58,526 bases of DNA from Opitutia bacterium (lineage in GTDB: Bacteria; Verrucomicrobiota; Verrucomicrobiia; Opitutales; Seribacteraceae). Location: positions 1 through 58,526 of the forward strand of contig PAZC01000056.1 in NCBI GenBank assembly GCA_002716045.1, read 5' to 3'. Of the stretch, positions 18,104 to 27,282 are shown piece by piece. The notes beneath the pieces were generated by a model. The model did not search any database. It was not told where the DNA came from and worked only from the letters and a program-made list of their open reading frames with translations. Position 1 is the stretch's first letter; each line of letters opens with the position of its first letter. A program made the translations under genes and the position numbers.

Positions 18104-19231
18104 ATGACTGTAACCGAAGGTGTGGGCAAGAACGAGATGGAGGATGCCAATCGATTTGCAGTGGCGTTCTTCGTTACGTCCCATGGTTTCGGTCACGCGG
18201 CTCGTGCCTGCGCGGTTGCCGAGGCTTTGCGAGCCAAGCGTCTTGAGACAGATTTCGGCTTCTATACCGAGGTGCCCGCATGGTTTTTCGAGCATTCGCT
18301 AGGAACATCTTGTGTTCATCGGCCCTGCCAAACAGACGTCGGCTTGATACAAGACACACCTTTTATTCATGACGTGGAAAAGACGCTCATTGCCTTGCGG
18401 GAATTCTTTCCATTCAGAAATCAACTTGTGGAGCAAATGGCTTCTGAATTGGGTGACGCAGGCTGCCGCTTGGTGGTATGTGATGCTTCTTCCCTTGGTA
18501 TCGAGGTTGCTAATCTTGCCGGTCTGCCTTCTGTGTTACTAGAGAATTTTACTTGGGATTGGGTTTACGAAGACTTTCTTGAACAAGAACCTCGGTTTGA
18601 ACCCTTTGTCGATGGCTTAAGGGAAACCTATGCCAAAGCCGACCATCATATCCAAACGGAACCCCTTTGCCAATCCACCCCCGGAGCTTCCTTGATTCCT
18701 CCCATCAGTCGAGCCATACGAACGACGCGCTTGAAAACCCGAGACGAACTGGGTGTTCCCGAGGCGGTTAACTTGGGTTTGCTGACAACTGGAGGAATTC
18801 GCGGCGAAATAGGTTGCCTGGAGCATTTGCAGGAAACGGATCAATCTTGGTTCATTGTTCCTGGGGGTTGCGAGGAAGGCCTTGAGCTTCGCGGCAACGT
18901 CGTCCTCTTGTCCCATCGTTCGGGCTTCCATCATCCTGATCTTGCCACGGCTTCAGATTTTCTGGTGGGCAAGGCAGGTTACGGAACGATTGCGGAGGCA
19001 CGGGCAGCCGGAGCGTCCTTTGCCTATGTCTTACGAGAAAACTTCAGGGAATCAGCTTGCTTGCGGGAATACCTCGCTAAGGAGAAAATGGGTTTCGAGA
19101 TAAGCGAAGAGGCATTTCACTCAGCTTCTTGGCTGGATCGTCTAGATGAATTGCTGTTGGCAAGTGATCAACTGCATCCTCGGGAGAGCGGAGCTACAGA
19201 AGTTGCCGAGGCCCTTGCGAATTGGCTCTGA
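18104..19231 (+). CDS. Glycosyltransferase-like protein, GT-B/MurG-type fold (375 aa)
   Basis: The ATG at 18104 is chosen because AAGGAG lies at 18092-18097 with a 6-nt spacer, one of the few good ribosome-binding sites here; the frame opens further upstream but would overlap the divergent promoter. The protein begins with FAVAFFVTSHGFGHAARACAV, matching the glycine/histidine nucleotide-sugar loop of MurG-like GT-B proteins and the N-terminal half of predicted sugar kinases/GalNAc-type enzymes. The C-terminal half has HRSGFHHPDLATASDFLVG, then KAGYGTIAEARAAG, the typical donor-binding segment. It is likely a soluble sugar-modifying or sugar-nucleotide-binding enzyme; acceptor and donor cannot be read off. 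It starts a plus-strand group that continues with the MBL-fold gene 57 bp downstream. Confidence 0.75.
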   Translation: MTVTEGVGKNEMEDANRFAVAFFVTSHGFGHAARACAVAEALRAKRLETDFGFYTEVPAWFFEHSLGTSCVHRPCQTDVGLIQDTPFIHDVEKTLIALREFFPFRNQLVEQMASELGDAGCRLVVCDASSLGIEVANLAGLPSVLLENFTWDWVYEDFLEQEPRFEPFVDGLRETYAKADHHIQTEPLCQSTPGASLIPPISRAIRTTRLKTRDELGVPEAVNLGLLTTGGIRGEIGCLEHLQETDQSWFIVPGGCEEGLELRGNVVLLSHRSGFHHPDLATASDFLVGKAGYGTIAEARAAGASFAYVLRENFRESACLREYLAKEKMGFEISEEAFHSASWLDRLDELLLASDQLHPRESGATEVAEALANWL

Positions 19232-19288
19232 ATTGAGGTGATTTCGACTTGTACATAGGAATTTTGACGTTGGACTTGTTCATTTGAC

Positions 19289-19924
19289 GTGAAAATCGCA
19301 TCTTTTGAGTTAGGCCCAGTTGCCACCAATTGTTTTCTCTTCTGGGAAGAAGAAGGTGAGGAGGCTGTCTTGGTGGACGCTCCTCAAGGCGCATGGAGAA
19401 ACATAGAGCCTGTCCTCGAGCAAGAGGGATTGAAACTGTCAAAGCTACTTCTCACTCATGGTCATTGGGATCATATGATGGGCGCTTCGAGAATCAAGGA
19501 GGAGCAAAACGTCGATACTTGGGGCCATGAGGCGGATCGCAAACTTTTTGCGGAACCAGCCATTATGTCAGCTTTCGCCATGCCCGGCATGAGTTTGAAT
19601 CCGATTGGGATCGACCATTGGGTGGGCGAGGGCGACGTTGTGGAGATTTTAGGCAGGCAGGCCGAGGTACGCCATGTTCCAGGTCATTGTCCGGGTAATG
19701 TTTTATTCTACCTGGAAGAAGAAAAGATGGCCTTGGTTGGCGATGCTATTTTTGCCGGCAGTATAGGTCGAACCGACTTGCCTGGCGGTGATTTTGAGGT
19801 TTTGGCGAAAGCCATACGCGAAAGAATTTACACGCTGCCCGATGAGGTTGTATTGCTCCCCGGTCATGGCCCAAGCACCACAGTGGCCCATGAGAAAGCC
19901 ACGAACCCTTATGTCTCAGGGTAG
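19289..19924 (+). CDS. MBL-fold metallo-hydrolase, glyoxalase II-like (211 aa)
   Basis: Translation starts at GTG 19289 (MKIASFELGPVATNCFLF), the usual N-terminus of YcbL-like glyoxalase II relatives. The zinc signature is THGHWDHMMG with His57, His59, Asp61 and His62. Further ligands are in HVPGHCPGNVLFY, in GDAIFAGSIGRTDLPGG (the aspartate) and in LLPGHGPSTTV (the last histidine). It is about 211 residues, the short form that lacks the C-terminal helical domain of true glyoxalase II. A thioester or related hydrolase activity is expected; the substrate is not determined by sequence. No Shine-Dalgarno is visible. gpmA follows 65 bp downstream. Confidence 0.88.
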   Translation: MKIASFELGPVATNCFLFWEEEGEEAVLVDAPQGAWRNIEPVLEQEGLKLSKLLLTHGHWDHMMGASRIKEEQNVDTWGHEADRKLFAEPAIMSAFAMPGMSLNPIGIDHWVGEGDVVEILGRQAEVRHVPGHCPGNVLFYLEEEKMALVGDAIFAGSIGRTDLPGGDFEVLAKAIRERIYTLPDEVVLLPGHGPSTTVAHEKATNPYVSG

Positions 19925-19989
19925 AAAACAAGTGTTTGTGCGTGACCATCACGCCCGTAATCCTATAATAAGCTCCTTCTTTTTTACAC

Positions 19990-20739
19990 ATGCATAAATT
20001 AGTATTACTTCGCCACGGACAAAGTCAGTGGAACTTGGATAACCGTTTCACGGGTTGGGTTGACGTGGACTTGACCGAACAGGGAGAGCGTGAGGCACGC
20101 GAAGCCGGACGCTTGCTCAAGGAGGAAGGGTTTGCCTTCGACCTAGCCTATACTTCCTTGCTCAAGCGGGCCATCCGCACCTTGTGGCTGTCGCTTGAGG
20201 AATTGGACCAGGTCTGGATTCCAGTACACCGCACCTGGTTGTTGAACGAGAGGCATTATGGTGCCCTTCAAGGTCTCAACAAGGCGGAGACCGCCGCGAA
20301 GCATGGTGATGACCAAGTACTGATTTGGCGACGAGCCTACGATATAGCGCCTCCTCCACTGGAGGATGGTGACGAACGTCACCCATCGAATGATCGTCGC
20401 TATGCGAACTTACCTGCGGATGTACTTCCTCGAACCGAATGCCTCAAGGACACGGTGAATCGTTTCATGCCTGCGTGGACTGACGAGATTGCCCCGGCCA
20501 TACGCTCGGGCAAGAAGGTGATTATTGCAGCTCATGGCAATTCCTTGCGTGCCTTGGTCAAGTATTTGGATGAAGTGTCCGACGAGGAAATTGTGGGCAT
20601 GAACATTCCAACCGGAATGCCTTTGGTCTATGATCTCGATGAGAACCTGAAGCCTCTCGACCGACGATATCTCGGTGATCCCGAGGCCGTGGCCAAGGCC
20701 ATGGAGGCAGTTGCCAATCAAGGCAAGGCTCAGGCCTGA
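19990..20739 (+). CDS. gpmA: 2,3-bisphosphoglycerate-dependent phosphoglycerate mutase
   Basis: This enzyme interconverts 3- and 2-phosphoglycerate in glycolysis and gluconeogenesis through a phosphohistidine intermediate. The catalytic motif [18 protein letters not shown] sits at the N-terminus with His9 as the phosphorylated residue. The acid/base segment [15 protein letters not shown], the cap motif [13 protein letters not shown] and the second histidine in [15 protein letters not shown] are all present. At 249 residues it is full length for dPGM. A TATAAT sequence at 19964-19969 could be a -10 box for this gene, although no good -35 stands before it. folE2 starts 52 bp downstream and may be read through. 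Confidence 0.97.
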   Translation: MHKLVLLRHGQSQWNLDNRFTGWVDVDLTEQGEREAREAGRLLKEEGFAFDLAYTSLLKRAIRTLWLSLEELDQVWIPVHRTWLLNERHYGALQGLNKAETAAKHGDDQVLIWRRAYDIAPPPLEDGDERHPSNDRRYANLPADVLPRTECLKDTVNRFMPAWTDEIAPAIRSGKKVIIAAHGNSLRALVKYLDEVSDEEIVGMNIPTGMPLVYDLDENLKPLDRRYLGDPEAVAKAMEAVANQGKAQA

Positions 20740-20791
20740 ACGCTATTTTGATTATTGTTTTTCAAAATTTTCACCATATACTTGATTCTTG

Positions 20792-21754
20792 ATGGATAAG
20801 GAAACACAGCAGAAGAAAGAAACTGGCAAATTAAGGCGAAGCTACGACGAAAAATTCGAGGTCACACCCGAATACCGCGACTCCTTGCCCGACATGCAGA
20901 ATGCGCAAGCGAACACCATCGAAGGTTCTGACGTGCCCATTCTGAGGGTGGGGATATCTGGCTTTCGCCTTCCTCTGAAGTATACTGCGCCGGATGGTGA
21001 TATTCTATCCCTTGAAACAAAGGTAACCGGAACCGTTCGACTGGAGTCGGGGAAAAAGGGAATTAATATGTCCCGGGTCATGCGGACGTTTTACGAATTC
21101 CGTGAAGAAGTGTTTGATCCGGAAACCTTGGAATCCGTTTTGCATCGCTACAAAGAAGCTCTTTCTTCGTTGGAAGCTCGCCTCAAATTAGCTTTTTCCT
21201 ATCCCATGGAACAAGAAAGCCTGCGAAGTGGGTTGCGAGGCATTCAGTACTATGATTGCTGGTTTGAGGGCACCTTGGATCACTCTGACCGCTTCCGTCG
21301 ATTCATGCATCTGGATTTCATTTATTCCTCGGCTTGCCCCTGTGCCTCGGAATTGGCGGAACATGCGCGGGAACATCGCGATACCATGGCGATTCCTCAT
21401 TCGCAGCGCAGCAAGGCGCGAGTGAGCATCGAGATTGCCCCCGGACGGGAGGTTTCCTTGCTCGAATTGCGCGATTTGTGCATTGCAGCCCTCAAGACGG
21501 AGACCCAGGTCATGGTCAAGCGAGAGGATGAACAAGCTTTCGCCGAAATGAATGGCGCTCACGTCAAGTTCGTCGAGGATGCAGCCCGTTTGCTGTACGA
21601 GCAATTGATGGACGATGAGCGGATCGTGGACTTTCGCATCATCTGCGCCCATTTCGAGTCGTTGCATTCTCATGATGCAATCGCATCATTGGTGCGTGGC
21701 GTTTCCGGTGGATTCACCGCCGAGTTCGAGGATTTTTCCTCTCTCAACGCCTAA
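20792..21754 (+). CDS. folE2: GTP cyclohydrolase FolE2 (type IB)
   Basis: This converts GTP to 7,8-dihydroneopterin triphosphate, the first step of folate and of queuosine/preQ0 biosynthesis, and is the zinc-independent alternative to FolE. The ATG at 20792 is preferred to the TTG three bases before it. Family landmarks are [29 protein letters not shown], and [18 protein letters not shown] with the active-site cysteine pair at 182/184. [17 protein letters not shown] block near the C-terminus completes the set. Length (320 aa) is slightly above average because of a short N-terminal extension. It closes the plus-strand group and is followed 11 bp later by a strong hairpin terminator shared with the convergent Gfo/Idh gene. 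Confidence 0.96.
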   Translation: MDKETQQKKETGKLRRSYDEKFEVTPEYRDSLPDMQNAQANTIEGSDVPILRVGISGFRLPLKYTAPDGDILSLETKVTGTVRLESGKKGINMSRVMRTFYEFREEVFDPETLESVLHRYKEALSSLEARLKLAFSYPMEQESLRSGLRGIQYYDCWFEGTLDHSDRFRRFMHLDFIYSSACPCASELAEHAREHRDTMAIPHSQRSKARVSIEIAPGREVSLLELRDLCIAALKTETQVMVKREDEQAFAEMNGAHVKFVEDAARLLYEQLMDDERIVDFRIICAHFESLHSHDAIASLVRGVSGGFTAEFEDFSSLNA

Positions 21755-21765
21755 GGTTTTCAACA

Positions 21766-21795
21766 AAAAGGCGGAAGGAAGCCCTTCCGCCTTTT
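21766..21795. terminator. Bidirectional rho-independent terminator
   Basis: AAAAGGCGGAAGG (21766-21778) and CCTTCCGCCTTTT (21783-21795) form a perfect 13-bp stem with a 4-nt loop. It has T tracts in both directions and lies between the convergent folE2 and Gfo/Idh stops. Confidence 0.93.
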
Positions 21796-21817
21796 CGTTT
21801 GAGAAATGTTAGCTATT

Positions 21818-22987
21818 TCAGGCCTTGATCTTGCCGACTTTTTTCCAGCGACCGGTTTTGGCCGAGTCAAGAACGGCTTCGCAAATGTATTGCGTTTCCA
21901 AGGCATCGCGGAAATCGGGGCGGAGGGGACGTTTCTTGCGAGAACCGTAGCCTTCCACGAAGTCAGCGAACTGATTGATGAAGGAATGTTCGTAGCCAAT
22001 GTTGAGGCCAGGTACCCACCACTTGTCCATGTATGGGTGCTCGCCTCCGTTGTCGGAGACATGGATCGAGCGCCAACCGCGTGTCTTTGGATCTTCCTTG
22101 TCGTACTCGAAGTACTCCAGTCGGTGAAGGTCATGCAAGTCCCAGAAGAAAGAGCCATCCGCTCCGTTTATCTCGAAGGTGTAGAGAGCCTTGTGTCCCC
22201 GGGCGTAGCGGGTGGACTCGAAGATGGCTAGCGAGCCGTTGGCGAACTTGGCAAGGAAGGCGCATGCGTCGTCGATCGTAACCTTTTGCTTCTTGCCCGT
22301 CTTGGTGTGGACGCGCTCCTTCACGAAGGTCTCGGTCATGGCACTCACCTCAACGATTGGTCCGTTGAGCCAGATAGCCGTGTCTATGCAATGGGCTAGC
22401 AAGTCACCAGTCACTCCACTGCCAGCTACTTTGGCATCGAGGCGCCAAAGGCCTTCGCCGCCTTGAGGCAAGTCGGTGCTGATGGTCCAGTCCTGCAGGA
22501 AGTTGGCCCGATAGTGATAGATTTTGCCGAGGCGGCCCTCGTCAATCATTTCCTTGGCCAAGGTAACGGCCGGAATCCGCCTGTAGTTGTACCAGACCAT
22601 ATTGGCCACTCCTGCTTTCTCCACGGCTTTCACCATGGCTTCCCCTTCCTTGCAGTTCAGGGCAAGAGGCTTTTCACATAGGATCGCCTTGCCGGCCTCG
22701 GCAGCTGCAATCGCAATGTCGTGGTGGACGTTGTTTGGGGCGGCGATGTCGATTACGTCGATGTCATCTCGGGCAATCAGTTTTTTCCAATTGGTTTCGA
22801 CTGATTCATAGCCCCATTGGGCGGCAAAGGCTTCGGCACGGTCCTTGTTACGAGCACAGACGGCAGTCAGTTGAGGTTCGTACTTCAGGTCGAAGAAGTT
22901 CGGTACTTTACGGAAAGCGTTGGAGTGTGTGCGGCCCATGAAGCCGTACCCGATAAGTCCTATGCGAAGAGGTTTTTTCTTAGCCAT
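21818..22987 (-). CDS. Gfo/Idh/MocA family oxidoreductase, cytoplasmic (389 aa)
   Basis: The start is the ATG at 22985-22987 ([21 protein letters not shown]), which places the Rossmann GxGxxG at residue 12; the longer frame to 23056 runs into a terminator hairpin. The NAD(P) fold is followed by [21 protein letters not shown] and the EKPLALN lysine motif ([15 protein letters not shown]), both conserved in sugar dehydrogenases of this family. The C-terminal half carries [10 protein letters not shown] and is the mixed alpha/beta substrate domain. Substrate cannot be assigned; sugars, inositols or their oxidised forms are usual. It has no export signal, unlike the paralogue at 48194-49525. The MFS gene lies just upstream on the same strand but is separated by a hairpin terminator. 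Confidence 0.92.
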   Translation of the reverse strand: MAKKKPLRIGLIGYGFMGRTHSNAFRKVPNFFDLKYEPQLTAVCARNKDRAEAFAAQWGYESVETNWKKLIARDDIDVIDIAAPNNVHHDIAIAAAEAGKAILCEKPLALNCKEGEAMVKAVEKAGVANMVWYNYRRIPAVTLAKEMIDEGRLGKIYHYRANFLQDWTISTDLPQGGEGLWRLDAKVAGSGVTGDLLAHCIDTAIWLNGPIVEVSAMTETFVKERVHTKTGKKQKVTIDDACAFLAKFANGSLAIFESTRYARGHKALYTFEINGADGSFFWDLHDLHRLEYFEYDKEDPKTRGWRSIHVSDNGGEHPYMDKWWVPGLNIGYEHSFINQFADFVEGYGSRKKRPLRPDFRDALETQYICEAVLDSAKTGRWKKVGKIKA

Positions 22988-23036
22988 GGTAGATAATGCA
23001 GGAGTAGCGGTTGTTGGTTGTAGGGGAATCCCTTCA

Positions 23037-23074
23037 ACAAAAGATCCATACCCCAAGGGATATGGATCTTTTGT
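23037..23074 (-). terminator. 14-bp stem hairpin after the MFS gene
   Basis: ACAAAAGATCCATA (23037-23050) and TATGGATCTTTTGT (23061-23074) pair perfectly around a 10-nt loop. On the minus strand it lies 33 bp past the MFS stop and ends in a TTTT run, so it probably terminates that transcript before the Gfo/Idh gene. Confidence 0.75.
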
Positions 23075-23106
23075 CTAGGGTTATAGTTTAAAGATCGGAT
23101 CGGGAG

Positions 23107-24597
23107 TTAGAGCTCGACGGGTTTGTAGCCACCTCTTCCCCTGAAGTAGAAAATTAGACCGAGATATGCGGCAAGCATGATGGCGGGGAATATAGCCGTT
23201 GTCTTAAGGGTTTCTTGGGGAGCAGCCTTTTCAATGACTTCTAGAGCCGCTGATTCATCTGCATTAAGTTTCTTAACCTTATCCGGGCTGACAGCCTTGT
23301 AGGCTCCGAAGACTCCCTCCTTGTCATCGATGATCTTTGCATGGATAGCGGGTTGTTCGGCAAGCAGTTTCTTTTCCACCGTCTGGTCTTGGAAAAGGCC
23401 GAGGAACTGAGCTCCGACTACTCCTACTCCAAGCATCCCGACTCCCCCCATTGCATTAAGGGAAAGAGCACCACCCTTGGGGAATTGCTCGGAGACCACG
23501 CCCAGCATGGTGGGCCAGAAAAAGGTCTTCCCTAAAGCGTAAAGGGTTGCGGCGACGAATATCATGGTTGCTCCGCTAGCTCCCGAGAGGGCGACCAAGC
23601 CGATACAGGCGATGGCGCTGCTGAGGGCAAGAAGGCCAAGCGGGGAAAGCTTGTGGACGATGGGTCCTGCATAGAAGCGAAGCAGGGCCATGATGGCGGA
23701 GGTATAGATTAGTACCAGGGCTCCGTTGTCGCCCATGACCTTTTCCATAAGAGGCGTGATCCAGCTGTCCGTACCAAGCTCGGTCGTGGCCAAGGGAATC
23801 ATGATGAGAAGCAGGAGGACGAACATGGGCCTGCCGAAGGATTTGAGATAAAGAAAGGAGCCTATGGTAACGGCGGCTAAAATGCCGTACTTAACGTTAT
23901 CACTCCATCCATTTTCCGATACTACGCCAGCTCGCCCAAGCTCCCAAACGATCAGGCCGGCAATAATAAGGAAACCCAGCGCTCCAATTTCCTTGAGCAT
24001 TTCACGATAGGAAACTCCCGCCGCTACACGTTCGTTTTCGGGGAACTTGCAGGGCATAAGCATGAAGAAGTAAATGACGGTTGGAATGAGAATCAGTCCT
24101 ACCTTCAGTTGCCATGATGCGTCACCCATGGCAAAGGCAAGCAAACCTCCGAGTACCAATCCCCCCGGCCATCCGGCATGAAGGATGTTGAGCCACTTGG
24201 TCTTGTCCTTGTTGAACATGGTAGCGGCAACTGGGTTGATATAGGCTTCTACGGTACCATTGCCCAAAGCAACGATGAAAGTCGCCCAGTAGAGGGAATC
24301 ATAGCCAGTCGCCGTATAGGTCATGATAAAAGAAATGACATGGCAGGCGAAGCCGAAGATCATTGCTATCTTGTAGCCGATCTTATCGATAATCAGGCTG
24401 AAGATCACGATACTGATGGCAAAAGGCCAGAGGCCTACTCCAAAGATTTCACCTTGTTGGGTCTTGGAGAGGTTAAACTCGGTACCCCATTCACCGATTA
24501 CCTGGGTCCGGACGATAAAACCGAAGGCGGTGGCAATGAGGGCGATGAAGCACCCCCAAAATAATTTCATATCAGGCTCGGAATCTTTGTTACTCAT
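23107..24597 (-). CDS. MFS transporter, sugar-type (496 aa)
   Basis: This is a polytopic membrane protein with about 12 hydrophobic segments, starting at MSNKDSEPDMKLFWGCFIALIA. The early loop RTQVIGEWGTEFNLSKTQQG and the helix pairs around GNGTVEAYINPVAATMF match the sugar-porter-like MFS proteins often found beside Gfo/Idh oxidoreductases in PVC bacteria. A periplasmic or cytoplasmic insertion of about 70 residues (near 395-465, charged, KLLAEQPAIHAKIIDDKEGV) sits between the last helices, which is longer than usual. Likely substrate is a sugar or sugar derivative, inferred only from the neighbouring oxidoreductase. topB lies 129 bp upstream; 24598-24726 should contain this gene's promoter. 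Confidence 0.88.
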   Translation of the reverse strand: MSNKDSEPDMKLFWGCFIALIATAFGFIVRTQVIGEWGTEFNLSKTQQGEIFGVGLWPFAISIVIFSLIIDKIGYKIAMIFGFACHVISFIMTYTATGYDSLYWATFIVALGNGTVEAYINPVAATMFNKDKTKWLNILHAGWPGGLVLGGLLAFAMGDASWQLKVGLILIPTVIYFFMLMPCKFPENERVAAGVSYREMLKEIGALGFLIIAGLIVWELGRAGVVSENGWSDNVKYGILAAVTIGSFLYLKSFGRPMFVLLLLIMIPLATTELGTDSWITPLMEKVMGDNGALVLIYTSAIMALLRFYAGPIVHKLSPLGLLALSSAIACIGLVALSGASGATMIFVAATLYALGKTFFWPTMLGVVSEQFPKGGALSLNAMGGVGMLGVGVVGAQFLGLFQDQTVEKKLLAEQPAIHAKIIDDKEGVFGAYKAVSPDKVKKLNADESAALEVIEKAAPQETLKTTAIFPAIMLAAYLGLIFYFRGRGGYKPVEL

Positions 24598-24726
24598 AAC
24601 AACTATGCTTTAGTTACAGGTTGGTGGAAGTGTTCTATTTTGAGGAAATTGCCTTACCAGTAGTTTATTGCAAGCTAGAAAACGCCGTTTTGGAAGGTGC
24701 TCGCCTTTACTCCCAATGGTTCTGCA

Positions 24727-27210
24727 TTACTTTTTTGAGGCAGCAGGGGCTTTCGGTTCTCTGGGTGGAAACTCAAAGCGTAGCCTGCCTTTGTTGTCCA
24801 AGGTGAGAAAGGCGTCGAACAGTTTACGTGTCTTGCGCGAACGAAAACCGCTGATCAGGTTGGTTTTGCCTGCATCTAGCATTTTTGCGAATTCTTCGGA
24901 CGGAATATCCTTTTCGAGCAGTTTTCTGGTGACTCTCACAGTGCAAGATCCCTTCTTGGCTACTTGGGCATGCTTTTCACAAATGAAGGCATTGGGCGTC
25001 TGATGGATTTGTCCTCCGCAGCTGGGGCATTTGCCCAACACTGGACATTCGCCCAATTCCTTGGCATTTGTCGGCTCCCCTTCTCCCGACGCCGGATTGT
25101 CGAAGACGAATACTGCCCGGTTGTCTTCATCCAGTTTGATGATGGCGCTGAAAGGTTTTCCTGCCTTTGAGCGAAATCCCTCGAGCGGACCCACTTTGCC
25201 CTGTTTGATCAATTCCTCGCATTCGTTGATTGCGATTCTACGATTTCCCATAGTCTTGTTGACGCGGAAAGACCCGTCGCGACTTTGGTAGTAAGCCAGC
25301 CCTTCATACAGGGGGGTGCCGTCAATCGGAGAGGTCAAGCTGGTTTCCTGAAGATCGCTTTCGTCTTCCTTGAACCCAGCGGTTCTCTGCACCATATCTC
25401 GAGTAACCTCGACGATGCCTTTCATGAATTCATCTCGCGTGAGTTTACCCTCCTCCATCAAGCGTAGACGACTTTCCCATTCTCCTGTCATCGATGGGCT
25501 GGTCAAACTCTCTGCTCCTACAGCAACAAGGAAATCGATCAGTGCCTCGGCTTTTCCGGTTGGGAAAAGAGTTCGCTTTTCTCTCTTGAGATATTCTTCG
25601 CGAATCAAGTGTTCAATAGTGGCCGCTCTCGTCGCCGGAGTGCCCAAGCCTTTTTCCTTCATGGCCTCTGCGATTTCCTCGTCATCCACGTGTTTCCCCG
25701 CGTTTTCCATGGAAGACAGCAGAGTTGCTTCGTTGAATCTGGCAGGTGGCTTTGTTTCCTCCTCGATCAAGTCAATGCCAACAATTGCCGCTTCAGGCGG
25801 GTTTCCATCTGCCGATCTCAGTGCAGGCAGGGTGGAGTCTCCACCACCTTCCTTGCCGTAGATTTCAAGCCAGGAAGCTTCGACCAATGTATTGCCCGTG
25901 GTTTTAAACTGATGGCCGTCTATTTCACTGAATCTTGTTGTGACGTCCCATTGGGCAGGCGGATAGAAGATGGCCACGAAGCGTTTTGCGATCAGGGAAT
26001 AAATCTTGGCTTCGTCGGAAGAAAGACCGGAGGGCGCTTGATCCGTGGGGATGATGGCAAAGTGATCACTGACTTGTTTGTCGTTGAACACCTTCTTGTC
26101 CGAAGGATTAACCCATCCGTTTTCTCTCACCTTGGCTGCAAAGGGAGCCAAGTCTCCTGCCAAGTTGGCAAGGACGTCATCGCATGTGTCCGCGTAATCT
26201 TCGGGAAGTGCCTTCGAGTCTGTGCGAGGATAAGTGATTACTTTGTGTCGCTCGTAAAGAGATTGGGCAATCTGCAGGGTTCGGCTGGCGGAGTATTTGA
26301 GCCTGCTGTTGGCAGTGCGTTGCAGGGTGGTGAGGTCGAACAGGCGTCCCGGTTGTTCGGGTTTCCGTTTTTTCGTTTCCGTGACGGCGGCTTGAGAAGG
26401 ATCAGAAAGCTTTTGATGGAGTTTGGTTGCTTCTTCTTGATCCCAGAAACGGTCCACCCTGTCATGAGGGTTGGCTTGGTTTTTCTTGAAGTTCTCCTTT
26501 TGACATTGGCCTTCGTATTCTCCCTCGGCTATCTTGAAACGCCCCGATAAACGCCAGAATTTCTGTGGGTTGAAGTTAACGATTTCACGCTCACGACTTA
26601 CTACAAGGGATAGAGTGGGAGTTTGTACTCGACCGACAGTGGTCATTTGACGGGCTTTGCCCCGACTTTTCTTAAGTGTAACTGCCCGTGTACCGTTTAT
26701 TCCAATCAGCCAATCGGCTTCGGAACGACATCTGGCTGCATCTTGTAACGGTTGCATGGAATCCTTGTCACGAAGGCCATCATAAGCTTGCCGAATAGAC
26801 CCTTGGGTCATTGAAGACATCCACATCCTCTTGATGGGTTTCTGGCACTTGGCCGCTTCGTACAGGTAGGTGAAGATAAGTTCGCCCTCTCGGCCGGCGT
26901 CACAGGCGTTGACCACTTCGCCTACGTCCTTGCGTCCCATCAGCTTTTTGAGGTCTTGGAACTTCTTGCGGGTCTTGGTGATGGGCTTCAATTGGAATTG
27001 ATCCGGTATGATAGGCAGATTCCGGAGCCGCCAAGTCTTCAGGTTCTTGTCGAAGTCATCTGGCATGAACAACTCGACCAAGTGACCCAAAGCCGAACTT
27101 ATGATGGTGGTATCATTTTCAAAATGATCGTTGGTTTTGCTGTTGACTCCGATGGCTTTGGCGAGGTCCGTGGCAACGCTGGGTTTCTCGGCGATGATGA
27201 GTTGTTTCAT
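24727..27210 (-). CDS. topB: DNA topoisomerase III (type IA)
   Basis: The start is the ATG at 27208-27210 (MKQLIIAEKPSVATDLAKAIG), the Toprim opening with its catalytic glutamate. VVNACDAGREGELIF is the Toprim DxD-type metal site. The nucleophile is the tyrosine of VITYPRTDSKALPEDY at residue 327, close to Tyr328 of the E. coli enzyme. After the core, the C-terminus has a CPVLGKCPSCGGQI zinc-ribbon-like segment and two topoisomerase C-terminal repeats (KVGPLEGFRSKAGKPFSAII and NLISGFRSRKTRKLFDAFL). The 827-residue length includes this extended tail. The gene lies 72 bp downstream of the aminotransferase gene and could be a distal member of the panD transcript. Confidence 0.96.
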   Translation of the reverse strand: MKQLIIAEKPSVATDLAKAIGVNSKTNDHFENDTTIISSALGHLVELFMPDDFDKNLKTWRLRNLPIIPDQFQLKPITKTRKKFQDLKKLMGRKDVGEVVNACDAGREGELIFTYLYEAAKCQKPIKRMWMSSMTQGSIRQAYDGLRDKDSMQPLQDAARCRSEADWLIGINGTRAVTLKKSRGKARQMTTVGRVQTPTLSLVVSREREIVNFNPQKFWRLSGRFKIAEGEYEGQCQKENFKKNQANPHDRVDRFWDQEEATKLHQKLSDPSQAAVTETKKRKPEQPGRLFDLTTLQRTANSRLKYSASRTLQIAQSLYERHKVITYPRTDSKALPEDYADTCDDVLANLAGDLAPFAAKVRENGWVNPSDKKVFNDKQVSDHFAIIPTDQAPSGLSSDEAKIYSLIAKRFVAIFYPPAQWDVTTRFSEIDGHQFKTTGNTLVEASWLEIYGKEGGGDSTLPALRSADGNPPEAAIVGIDLIEEETKPPARFNEATLLSSMENAGKHVDDEEIAEAMKEKGLGTPATRAATIEHLIREEYLKREKRTLFPTGKAEALIDFLVAVGAESLTSPSMTGEWESRLRLMEEGKLTRDEFMKGIVEVTRDMVQRTAGFKEDESDLQETSLTSPIDGTPLYEGLAYYQSRDGSFRVNKTMGNRRIAINECEELIKQGKVGPLEGFRSKAGKPFSAIIKLDEDNRAVFVFDNPASGEGEPTNAKELGECPVLGKCPSCGGQIHQTPNAFICEKHAQVAKKGSCTVRVTRKLLEKDIPSEEFAKMLDAGKTNLISGFRSRKTRKLFDAFLTLDNKGRLRFEFPPREPKAPAASKK

Positions 27211-27282
27211 AATGTTTGTGGAATTCTGCGGGCAAAATTTGTAGGTGAAAAATAATTCTTCACGTGTGTGTAATACGCACAA

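Noticed and set aside
25609-26550. Plus-strand 313-codon open frame
   Set aside because: It is antisense to topB, whose catalytic motifs are on the minus strand.
27211-27282. Regulatory hairpin between the aminotransferase and topB
   Set aside because: A short GTGAA/TTCAC pairing exists, but it is five base pairs with an AT-rich loop and no T tract, so chance is likely.
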